A stretch of DNA of 7,764 nt from Burkholderiaceae bacterium (GTDB lineage: Bacteria > Pseudomonadota > Gammaproteobacteria > Burkholderiales > Burkholderiaceae_C): contig JAGOBT010000136.1 in the NCBI GenBank assembly GCA_017999135.1, positions 1 through 7,764 on the forward strand, written 5' to 3'. Positions 1 to 5,969 of the stretch are shown here, one piece after another. The position numbers were made by a program, and so were the translations under genes. The notes under the pieces were generated by a model. That model searched no databases. It saw only the letters and a list, made by a program, of their open reading frames with translations, and was not told the DNA's origin. Each line of letters starts with the position of its first letter. Position 1 is the first letter of the stretch.

Positions 1-520
1 AGTCATAACTGGCAGGCTCGGCGGCCAGCAGGTCCTCGAAGCACAGCAGGTTCGGCAGCGTGGTGGACGCCGGCATGCCGGCGCGGTCGGCCATCATCAC
101 GCAGGCTTCCACCGTGGTCAGCTGCGGCGCGATCTTCTCGACGATGGGCAGCGTCATCGCGTCGACGAACAGCAGCCGGTCTTCGGCGTGGTCGATGATG
201 TAGACCAGCTGCTCGGGAAACAGCCGCGGGTTCACCGTGTGCAGCACCGCGCCGGTGCCCGACACGCCGTAGAACATCTCGAACTGGCGGTGGGTGTTCC
301 AGGCCAGCGCGCCCACCCGGTCGCCGGGCTGCATGCCCAGCCGGCCCAGCGCGTGGGCCAGCTGGCAGATGCGGGCATGCGCCTCGCCGTAGGTGTAGCG
401 GAACAGGCCGCCCTCGATCGTGCGGGCGACGATTTCGGTGTGGGTGTGGTACCGCGCCGCGTGGCGGATGATCGACGCGATCATCAGCGGCTTGTCCATG
501 ATCAGGCCGTTCAGCGGCAT
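1..520 (-). CDS. AMP-dependent acyl-CoA synthetase (AlkK-like fatty acid-CoA ligase), N-terminal part, cut by window edge
   Basis: The enzyme should activate a medium- or long-chain carboxylic acid to its acyl-CoA with ATP (acyl-adenylate intermediate) in the cytoplasm, feeding beta-oxidation. Only the first 173 residues are inside the window, with no stop codon; the full family length is about 540. The visible part matches the N-terminal AMP-binding domain as I recall it from Pseudomonas AlkK: an opening with HAARYH (20-25), the GDRVG turn (67-71), AWN (73-75), VSGTGAVLHTVNPRLFPEQ (86-104), and IIDHAEDRLLFVD (108-120). The ATP P-loop and the acyl-binding and C-terminal domains lie outside. 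The start at 520 is supported by a good ribosome-binding site, GAGGAG, about 7 nt upstream. The gene upstream on the same strand (991-632) is 111 bp away, so co-transcription is possible. The family is secure; chain-length preference cannot be read from this fragment. Confidence 0.93.
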   Translation of the reverse strand, partial: MPLNGLIMDKPLMIASIIRHAARYHTHTEIVARTIEGGLFRYTYGEAHARICQLAHALGRLGMQPGDRVGALAWNTHRQFEMFYGVSGTGAVLHTVNPRLFPEQLVYIIDHAEDRLLFVDAMTLPIVEKIAPQLTTVEACVMMADRAGMPASTTLPNLLCFEDLLAAEPASYD

Positions 521-631
521 GCGGGGTCTCCTCGGTGGCGTGCTGGTCCGTGCCCGCCAAGTGGCGCATGCGGCAACGGCACTGCCAATCCGGGGGTTCC
601 CTGTCGCCGCGGCGGCGGCGGCGCGGGCCGG

Positions 632-991
632 TCAGTCGTTGCCCAGACGCAGCACCAGGGCGATGCAGCCGAAGGTGATGGCCAGCACCACCTCGCCCAG
701 CGTGGGCACGGCAGCGGCGGCCACCAGCCAGCCCGACGCCTCGGTGGCATGGGCGCCGCTGCACACCGTCAGCAGGCCGGTGGCCAGCACGGTGTGCACC
801 TTGGCGTAGTGCGGCATCCAGCGCCGCAGCGCCTGCTTGTTGCGCTCCAGCACCGCACGGTGGGCAAAGATGTCGCCGCTGGGCGCTGCGCACAGCCCCA
901 CCGGCAGCAGGTAGCGCTGCAGCAGCTCGCCAAAGCGCGGGCCGGTGGCGTCGCCGGCGGTGGCCGCAGCGGGGGTGTCGGTCGGGGTCAT
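632..991 (-). CDS. hypothetical small membrane protein, 119 aa
   Basis: I do not recognise a characterised family. The ATG at 991 is chosen because AGAGGAG sits about 5-6 nt upstream; the same frame stays open to 1789, but that upstream part runs antisense to the peroxidase gene. Residues 1-20 are Ala/Thr-rich and probably disordered. Residues 21-64 are amphipathic and basic (LLQRYLLPVG, RAVLERNKQALRRWMPHYAK). Two hydrophobic segments follow, about 66-80 and about 87-113, and the protein ends LRLGND, so it looks like a two-helix inner-membrane protein with a cytoplasmic N-terminal portion. There is no lipobox, and the two Cys (34 and 77) form no CxxC pair. It sits upstream of the acyl-CoA synthetase on the same strand and may share its transcript. 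Its function is unknown. Confidence 0.72.
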   Translation of the reverse strand: MTPTDTPAAATAGDATGPRFGELLQRYLLPVGLCAAPSGDIFAHRAVLERNKQALRRWMPHYAKVHTVLATGLLTVCSGAHATEASGWLVAAAAVPTLGEVVLAITFGCIALVLRLGND

Positions 992-1226
992 CGGCGCTCC
1001 TCTGCCTGGCAGGCGGCACGTGTGCGGCCCATTCTTCGCCGTTGGCGGTGCGGCAAAGCGCCGAAGAACAGGGCAGCGTGGTGCCATCTTGCGCCTGTGG
1101 GTGCTGTGTGGGCGCCACGTGTCCGCAGCCGGCTGTAAGGACTTCCGCATCCGGCGCGACCACGTCAGCGTATGCACCCAGCGGCAGCCCCGGTTGCCTT
1201 CATCCCCTCGACACGGACCCACCACC
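992..1226. other. divergent intergenic region between the small membrane protein and the peroxidase gene
   Basis: This 235-bp stretch must carry the promoters for both flanking genes. It is as GC-rich as the coding DNA and I see no convincing sigma-70 promoter in it. A weak ECF-sigma-like pair, TGTAAGG at 1134-1140 followed 16 nt later by CGAC at 1157-1160, points toward the peroxidase, but it resembles such promoters only loosely. The peroxidase start codon at 1227 has no clear Shine-Dalgarno sequence; the bases before it are CCACCACC. Short frames that cross the region do not look like proteins. Confidence 0.5.
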
Positions 1227-2243
1227 ATGCAACACCGTTCCGCATTGCCCCGCCTCCTGATCGCCACCGCCTCGGCGGCCGCCGCCTTGCTGGCCGCTGC
1301 AGCGGCCCAAGCCCAGGTCGACCCCAACCGGTTCATCGACACCTTCGAGCGTGTCGGCGGCAAGTTCGACGGCTTCCGCCGCTCCGGCGCCAAGGGCGTG
1401 TGTGCCATGGGCAGCTTCGTCGGCAGTGCCGAAGGCCGTGCGCTGTCGACCGCCAGCGCCTTCAGCGGCCAGCCGGTGCCGGTGGTGGTGCGCTTCTCGG
1501 TGGGCGGCGGCAACCCCAAGGCGCCCGACAACGCCCGCAGCCAGCGCAACCTGGCGCTGCAGTTCAACCTGCCCGGCGGCGAGACCTGGCAGATGGGCAA
1601 TATCTCGGCGCCGGTGTTCGGCGCGGCCACGCCCGAGCAGTTTCTCGGCCGGCTGGAATCGCTGATCCCCGACCCCGAGACCAAGCGCCCCAACCCCGAC
1701 AAGGTGAAGGCCTTCGCCGATGCCAATCCCGAGGTGCTGCTGCAGGGCAAGTACTTCGCCAGCCAGCCGGTGCCGGCCAGCTTCGGCAAGGTGAACTACT
1801 GGGGCGTGCACGCCTTCGGCTTTGTCGACGCCGGCGGCAGGAAGCAGTTCGGCAAGTGGATCTTCGAGCCGGTGGGCGGCACCCAGGCGCTGACCGACGA
1901 CGAGGCCAAGGCCAAGGGCGCCGACTTCCTGATCGACGACCTGCGTCAGCGCGTGGCCGCCGGTGGCGTGGCCTTCGACTTCAACCTGCAACTGGCCCAG
2001 CCCGGTGACAGGCTCGACAGCGCGGTGACGCCGCTGCCCGACGACCGCAAGAAGGTGACGCTGGGCCGGCTGACGATCCAGTCGGTCTCGGCCGATGCCA
2101 CCGGCCCCTGCGTGGCCATCACCTACAACCCGATGGTGCTGCCCAAGGGTGTGGAGCCGTCGGCCGACCCGATGCTGGCCGCGCGCGCTGCGCCTTATGC
2201 GGTGGGCCTGGGCCGGCGACTGGGCGAAGGGCCGAAGCAGTGA
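1227..2243 (+). CDS. exported catalase-family heme peroxidase (SrpA-like)
   Basis: This is a 338-aa member of the short catalase-related peroxidase group, which usually uses heme to reduce peroxides. Residues 1-29 form a signal peptide: basic MQHRSALPR, an Ala/Leu core, and cleavage after AQA (27-29), so a periplasmic location is predicted. The catalase core follows: KGVCAMGSF (56-64), VVVRFSVGGGNPKAPDNARS (87-106), LALQF (109-113), APVFGAATPEQF (128-139), QGKYFASQPVP (173-183), and NYWGVHAFGF (190-199). Near the C-terminus, ARAAPYAVGLGRR (319-331) supplies the R-x-x-x-Y pattern (R320, Y324) expected for the proximal heme-ligand tyrosine. The position where the family usually has the distal His (HAKG-type motif) reads S53-G54-A55-K56-G57, so that His appears to be absent. 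The start at 1227 is chosen because it gives an intact signal peptide. The gene converges on the amidohydrolase with only 6 bp between stops. Family is sure; catalytic activity is not. Confidence 0.93.
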   Translation: MQHRSALPRLLIATASAAAALLAAAAAQAQVDPNRFIDTFERVGGKFDGFRRSGAKGVCAMGSFVGSAEGRALSTASAFSGQPVPVVVRFSVGGGNPKAPDNARSQRNLALQFNLPGGETWQMGNISAPVFGAATPEQFLGRLESLIPDPETKRPNPDKVKAFADANPEVLLQGKYFASQPVPASFGKVNYWGVHAFGFVDAGGRKQFGKWIFEPVGGTQALTDDEAKAKGADFLIDDLRQRVAAGGVAFDFNLQLAQPGDRLDSAVTPLPDDRKKVTLGRLTIQSVSADATGPCVAITYNPMVLPKGVEPSADPMLAARAAPYAVGLGRRLGEGPKQ

Positions 2244-2249
2244 GCCCGG

Positions 2250-3941
2250 TCAGCCTCTGATCAGCCGGCCGGGCGTGGCCCCGGTCAGTTCGTCGTCACG
2301 CAGCACCTCGGTGCCGGCCACGAAGGTGTGGCGGTAGCCGCGGGCGCGCTGCAGCAGGCGCCGCCCGCCGGTGGGCAGGTCGTAGGCCACCTCGGGCGGC
2401 AGCAGGTCGAGCGTGGCGAAGTCGATCACGTTGATGTCGGCACGCTGGCCCGGCGCCAGCGTGCCGCGGTCGGTCAGGCCGTAGACCGCGGCGGTGTCCT
2501 GCGTCTGCTTCTTCACCAGCGCCTCCAGCGGCAGCCTGGGGCCGCGGGTGCGGTCGCGCGCCCAGTGCTTGAGCAGAAAGGTCGGCCCGGCGCCGTCGCA
2601 GATCAGGCCGACATGGGCGCCGGCGTCGCCCAGGCCCATCACCGTGGCCGGGTCGGCCAGCATCTGCTGCACCACGCCGAGATCGCCGCCGGTGTAGTTC
2701 TCGAAGGGGTGCAGCAGCAGGCCCTTGCCCTCATGGGCCAGCAGCGTGTCCAGCGCCAGGGCCCAGGCCGTGCCACCGCTGCGTGCCGCGCGCGCGGCCA
2801 GGCTCTGGTCGGGTGCGGGCTCGTAGTCCAGCACCGGGGCCATGGCAAAGGTGCGGGCGAAGGCAGCGTCGAACCAGCGCGTCAGCGCATCGGTGGGGCG
2901 CTCGTCGACCAGCCGCTGGCGCAGCGCGGCGTCGTCGCGCAGGCGCTCGTAGCGCTGGCGCGGGGCCAGCGGCAGCAGTGGCGCAAAGGCCGGGTGGTTC
3001 TCGAACGGGTTGCGGCTGGTCTCCAGGCCGAACAGCACGCCGATGCTCTTGGCGCCGACCTGGCCGGTCACGTCCAGCCCGGCGCGGCGGGCGGCGTGGA
3101 TCTGGTCGAGCGTGCGTCGCCACAGGTCGGGCGCGTTGTCCACCTGCAGCAGCAGCAGCGACATCGGCCGGCCGGCGGCCTCGGCGGCCATGCGCAGGAT
3201 CTCGAAATCCCCGTCGCCGAAATCGGAGTTGACCTCCAGCACGCCCTTGCCCGCCCGCCGCAGCGCGCCGGCGATGGCGAACAGCTCGGGCTCGGCCGCC
3301 GTCAGGCTGGGCGTGTAGCGGCCGTCGCGTGCGCGGTGCTTGGTGGTGCGTGAGGTGGTGATGCCCAGCGCGCCGGCGCGCAGCGCTTCTTCGGCCAGGG
3401 CGCCCATCTGCGCCAGCTCGGCCTCGGTGGGCCGGGCCTGGTGCTCGGCGCCGCGCTCGCCCATGGCATAGAACCGCAGCGCCGCATGCGGCAGCTGGGC
3501 GCCGATGTCCATCGTGTACTGGCGGCGCTCCAGCGCGTCCAGGTACTCGGGGAAGGACTCCCAATTCCAGCTGATGCCTTCGGCCAGCACCGTGCCGGGG
3601 ATGTCTTCCACGCCCTCCATCAGGTTGATCAGGTAATCACGCGCGCCGGGCTTCACCGGCGCGAAGCCGACGCCGCAGTTGCCGAACACGGCCGTGGTCA
3701 CGCCATGCCAGCAGCTGGGCGTGAGCGCGCTGTCCCAGGTGGCCTGGCCGTCGTAGTGGGTGTGGATGTCGACGAAGCCGGGCGTCACCAGCAGGCCGGT
3801 GGCGTCGATCACCCGGTGCGCGGCGCCCAGCCCGCTGCCCACCGCCACGATGCGGCCGCCCCGCACCGCCACGTCGGCCTGGCGGGCCGGTACACCGGTG
3901 CCGTCGACGACGGTGCCGCCCTGGATGAGGATGTCGTGCAT
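2250..3941 (-). CDS. amidohydrolase of the N-acyl-D-amino-acid deacylase (D-aminoacylase) type
   Basis: A 563-aa cytoplasmic metal-dependent hydrolase of the amidohydrolase superfamily; the nearest named activity is hydrolysis of N-acyl-D-amino acids to a fatty acid and a D-amino acid. The small beta-sandwich is split between the N-terminus (DILIQGGTVVDGTGVPARQA, 3-22) and C-terminus (LAPGQRADINVIDF, 495-508). The barrel carries the metal motif H60-T-H62-Y-D64, GNCGVGFAP with C89 (87-95), and GLGDAGAH with D439 and H443 (436-443). The two barrel histidines that complete the zinc site in Alcaligenes D-aminoacylase seem to be replaced, in EVNSDF (236-241) and LLLLQVDN (262-269). This fits a large, poorly characterised subfamily whose substrate is not established. 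The ATG at 3941 has GGAGA about 7 nt upstream. It lies 87 bp downstream of the MarR gene on the same strand and is probably read through from it. Fold is certain; substrate is inferred weakly. Confidence 0.9.
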   Translation of the reverse strand: MHDILIQGGTVVDGTGVPARQADVAVRGGRIVAVGSGLGAAHRVIDATGLLVTPGFVDIHTHYDGQATWDSALTPSCWHGVTTAVFGNCGVGFAPVKPGARDYLINLMEGVEDIPGTVLAEGISWNWESFPEYLDALERRQYTMDIGAQLPHAALRFYAMGERGAEHQARPTEAELAQMGALAEEALRAGALGITTSRTTKHRARDGRYTPSLTAAEPELFAIAGALRRAGKGVLEVNSDFGDGDFEILRMAAEAAGRPMSLLLLQVDNAPDLWRRTLDQIHAARRAGLDVTGQVGAKSIGVLFGLETSRNPFENHPAFAPLLPLAPRQRYERLRDDAALRQRLVDERPTDALTRWFDAAFARTFAMAPVLDYEPAPDQSLAARAARSGGTAWALALDTLLAHEGKGLLLHPFENYTGGDLGVVQQMLADPATVMGLGDAGAHVGLICDGAGPTFLLKHWARDRTRGPRLPLEALVKKQTQDTAAVYGLTDRGTLAPGQRADINVIDFATLDLLPPEVAYDLPTGGRRLLQRARGYRHTFVAGTEVLRDDELTGATPGRLIRG

Positions 3942-4028
3942 GGCGGTCTCCGGTGGTGGGGATGGGCGGATTCTGGTGGCCGCCGCCGGCGCCGGCCTGC
4001 GCCCAGGTGACAGGCTGCCGCCGCCACG

Positions 4029-4532
4029 TCAGCCGGGCGGGGCGGCGTCTGGTGGCGCCGGCATGCCGGCCATCAGCTTGCGCAGCAGCTGCACCGCCTG
4101 GTCCACCTCGGCGCGGTCGAGCCCGGCCGTCCAGGCCTGCACCAAGCCAAAGTCGTCGGGGTTGCGCTGGTCCCAGAAGCGGCGGTGCTGCTCGGTGGTC
4201 GTCAGCCGGCGTGCGCGCCGGTCCTGGGTGTCCACCTCGATCGTCAGAAGGCCCTTGCGGGCCAGCGCCAACGCGATCTGCTTGACGTTCTGGTGCGTCA
4301 TGGACAACCCGGCCGCCACCGCGCCGATGGTGGGCGGGCCGGGCTGGGCTTCGATGAACTGCAGCAGCGCCGCCTGCTGGGTGGTGACGCCGGTGGCCGC
4401 CATCGCCCGGTCGAGCCGGCCGCGCAGCATGGCCGATGCCGCACACAGGCTGCGGAACAGCCGCACACGGTCTGCCTGGTCTGGCGGCAAGGTGTCCAGG
4501 CCCAGCTCCAGCCATTGACGTGGATCGGACAT
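4029..4532 (-). CDS. MarR-family transcriptional regulator
   Basis: A 167-aa dimeric winged-helix DNA-binding protein, normally a repressor released by small phenolic or lipophilic ligands. After a helical dimerisation segment (18-47), the wHTH runs TTQQAALLQFIEA (50-62), TIGAVAAGLSM (68-78), recognition helix THQNVKQIALALARKG (79-94), and a wing with the typical D-x-x-D-R-R-A-R pattern (D101 to R108). A C-terminal helix (138-155) closes the dimer interface. The ATG at 4532 is preferred because it directly precedes the usual MarR N-terminal helix. A TTG two codons upstream (4538) has AAGG at better spacing and could be the true start, adding two residues. The start codon lies inside the palindrome at 4531-4541, which suggests autoregulation. 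It is divergent from the glycosyltransferase and upstream of the amidohydrolase, so both are candidate targets. The ligand is unknown. Confidence 0.93.
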   Translation of the reverse strand: MSDPRQWLELGLDTLPPDQADRVRLFRSLCAASAMLRGRLDRAMAATGVTTQQAALLQFIEAQPGPPTIGAVAAGLSMTHQNVKQIALALARKGLLTIEVDTQDRRARRLTTTEQHRRFWDQRNPDDFGLVQAWTAGLDRAEVDQAVQLLRKLMAGMPAPPDAAPPG

Positions 4533-4544
4533 ATTCAATATATT
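4515..4544 (+). promoter_or_regulatory. sigma-70-type promoter for the glycosyltransferase gene
   Basis: TTGACG (4515-4520) and TATATT (4539-4544) each match five of six consensus bases for a housekeeping promoter and are separated by 18 bp. This is the only strongly AT-rich stretch in the window, which makes chance occurrence less likely. Transcription would start near 4551 and give a leader of about 47 nt before the ATG at 4598. The -35 box lies within the first codons of the divergent marR gene. It is predicted by eye only. Confidence 0.68.
4531..4544. promoter_or_regulatory. candidate MarR operator (AT-rich palindrome)
   Basis: ATATT-C-AATAT (4531-4541) is a perfect inverted repeat around a single base, and AATATATT (4537-4544) is a second, overlapping palindrome. 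The element occupies the space just before and across the -10 box of the glycosyltransferase promoter, and it also covers the start codon of the divergent marR gene. MarR-family repressors typically bind AT-rich inverted repeats in the shared promoter region of their own gene and a divergent target, so repression of both genes is the simplest reading. The element is a little shorter than the usual 16-20 bp site, so the exact limits are uncertain. Confidence 0.58.
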
Positions 4545-4597
4545 ACCTTTATCGGCCGGGCGGTTGCAGCCCACCGGTTCTGCCCTGGGGATGTCTG

Positions 4598-5905
4598 ATG
4601 ATCGCCTTGTTGCCGCACTGCGGTTTCCTGTCCGAGACCACCCGCATGCTGGCCATCGGCCAGGCCCTGGTGGCCCGCGGGCAGCCGGTGGTGTTTGCCA
4701 CCCACGGAGGCCCGTATGCCCATGTGATCGAGGACGCCGGCTTCCCGCTGACCCGGCTGGGCCCGCCGATGGACGACGCGCGCTGTGCGCAGTTCCTGCG
4801 GGATCTGGTGCAACTCGGCCGCCCGGGCCTGCGCCTGCAGCCGGCCGACGAGGTGCGCGCCAGCGTGCAGGCCGAGGCGGCGTTCCTGCGGGCGCATGGC
4901 GCGCGCATGGCGGTGATCGGCTTCACGCTGACGGCCTACCTGTCCAGCCGGCTGGCGGGCATCCCGCTCGCGTCCAGCCATGGCGGCAGCCTGGTGCCGC
5001 CGGTGCTGGAGCAGGGGCTGGCGCCGGTGCCCACGCAGATGCCGATCCCGGGCACCGAATGGCTGCCGCGCCGGCTGAAGCACTGGATCGCGAACACCCA
5101 GTCCGAGAAGATGACCGACGCGGTGAAGTTCCTCAACCAGGTGGCGGCCGAGTTGCGGGTGGAGCCGGTGCCATCGCTGGCCAGCCTGATGGTGAGCGAC
5201 CTGACCCTGGTGACCGACGTGCCCGAGGTGCTGGGCGTCTCCAGTGCCGCGATGGCGGCGTGGCGGCCGCGCCGGCCCCAGGCCTACCGCGCCGGCACCC
5301 GGCTGGTCTACACCGGCCCGCTGTTCGCGCGGCTGCCGTTGCCGGTGCCGGCACCGGTGCAGGCCCTGCTGGACGGCCGGGCACCCACGGTCTACGTGGT
5401 GCTGTCATCGAGCACGCCGCAACTGCTGCGTGCCGTGGTGCATCGCGTGCGCGCGGCCGGGCCGCGGGTGATCGTCGGCGCCACCATCCATGACTTCGGC
5501 CCGGTGGACGACCCGGGCATCGTGGTGGCGGGCCTGCTGCCCAGCCATGCCCTGATGCCGCAGGTCGATGCGGTGGTGTGCATGGGCGGGCAGGGCACGG
5601 TGCAGACGGCCATGGCCAGCGGCACGCCGCTGGTCGGCATTCCGCTGCACCCGGAGCAGGAGCTGAATGTCGACCTGGCGGTGCGCCAGGGCATGGCGCT
5701 GGCGGTGGCGCCGCGCCACGCGCCAGGCGCGGCGATGACGGCGGCGGTGCAGCGGCTGCTGGCCGACGGCGGCTTCCGCCAGCAGGCGCAGCGGGTGCAG
5801 CGGCTGTATGCCGGCATCGACGGCGCCGGGCAGGCGGCGCAGGCCATCCTGGACCATCTGGCCACGCACGACTCGCAGGCGGACAGCGTGCGCGCCGCGG
5901 CCTGA
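4598..5905 (+). CDS. GT1-family (UGT/MGT-like) glycosyltransferase
   Basis: A 435-aa GT-B enzyme predicted to transfer a sugar from a nucleotide-sugar donor to a small lipophilic acceptor in the cytoplasm. The N-terminal acceptor-binding domain begins MIALLPHCGFLSETTRML with H7 near the place of the usual catalytic His, followed by LVARGQPVVFATHGGPYAHV (24-43). The donor domain contains VYVVLSSS (265-272), VIVGATIHDF (291-300), VAGLLPSHALMPQVDAVV (310-327), the donor motif MGGQGTVQTAMASGTPLVGI (329-348), and HPEQELN (351-357). The first residue of the donor motif is Met where most GT1 enzymes have His (HGG). The ATG at 4598 is chosen over upstream in-frame starts because GGGGA (4587-4591) sits about 7 nt before it and the promoter lies at 4515-4544. 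It is divergent from marR and probably repressed by it, which suggests a role in glycosylating a toxic or signalling phenolic or lipid. The acceptor is unknown. Confidence 0.88.
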   Translation: MIALLPHCGFLSETTRMLAIGQALVARGQPVVFATHGGPYAHVIEDAGFPLTRLGPPMDDARCAQFLRDLVQLGRPGLRLQPADEVRASVQAEAAFLRAHGARMAVIGFTLTAYLSSRLAGIPLASSHGGSLVPPVLEQGLAPVPTQMPIPGTEWLPRRLKHWIANTQSEKMTDAVKFLNQVAAELRVEPVPSLASLMVSDLTLVTDVPEVLGVSSAAMAAWRPRRPQAYRAGTRLVYTGPLFARLPLPVPAPVQALLDGRAPTVYVVLSSSTPQLLRAVVHRVRAAGPRVIVGATIHDFGPVDDPGIVVAGLLPSHALMPQVDAVVCMGGQGTVQTAMASGTPLVGIPLHPEQELNVDLAVRQGMALAVAPRHAPGAAMTAAVQRLLADGGFRQQAQRVQRLYAGIDGAGQAAQAILDHLATHDSQADSVRAAA

Positions 5906-5936
5906 CCGCCGGCCCGTCGCGGCGCGCCGCGGCCTG
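5890..5936. repeat. 15-bp direct repeat pair spanning the glycosyltransferase stop codon, with an internal palindrome
   Basis: GCGCGCCGCGGCCTG occurs at 5890-5904 and again at 5922-5936, 32 bp apart. The first copy ends within the TGA stop codon of the glycosyltransferase (5903-5905); the second is in the 64-bp convergent gap before the dehydrogenase stop. A 14-bp perfect palindrome (5918-5931) overlaps the second copy and could form a short GC hairpin, but no T-tract follows on either strand. Local duplication is a plausible origin; a bidirectional terminator role is only possible. Confidence 0.5.
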
Positions 5937-5969
5937 CAGATGGCGGCGGGGGTTGTGGGCGTCGACCGG

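Noticed and set aside
68..83. A 16-bp perfect palindrome, CGCCGGCATGCCGGCG, with a near-identical 15-bp copy at 4056-4070
   Set aside because: Both lie within coding DNA and encode a similar A-G-M-P-A tract; shared codon choice at high GC explains them without a regulatory role.
610..621. A short (CGG)4 run just before the small membrane protein stop codon
   Set aside because: It is too short to be a meaningful microsatellite and is common in such GC-rich DNA.
1134..1160. An ECF-sigma-like promoter before the peroxidase gene
   Set aside because: Resemblance to known ECF promoters is partial and no sigma factor gene is in the window; kept only as a note in the intergenic entry.
3..1163. A 386-aa open frame on the minus strand through the synthetase and small membrane protein
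   Set aside because: It is a different frame from both; the synthetase and the 119-aa protein have their own ribosome-binding sites and protein-like composition, while this one is low-complexity Arg/Ala/Pro.
2328..3353. A 341-aa plus-strand frame opposite the amidohydrolase
   Set aside because: It has shadow composition (Gln, Arg, Ala, Val) and overlaps a fully recognisable enzyme on the other strand.
3985..3996. A 12-bp GC palindrome between marR and the amidohydrolase, considered as a terminator
   Set aside because: It has no loop and no following T-tract; a terminator here is not supported.
4533..4574. A GTG start 14 codons upstream for the MarR protein
   Set aside because: The added segment is not MarR-like, runs through the AT-rich promoter region, and has no ribosome-binding site.
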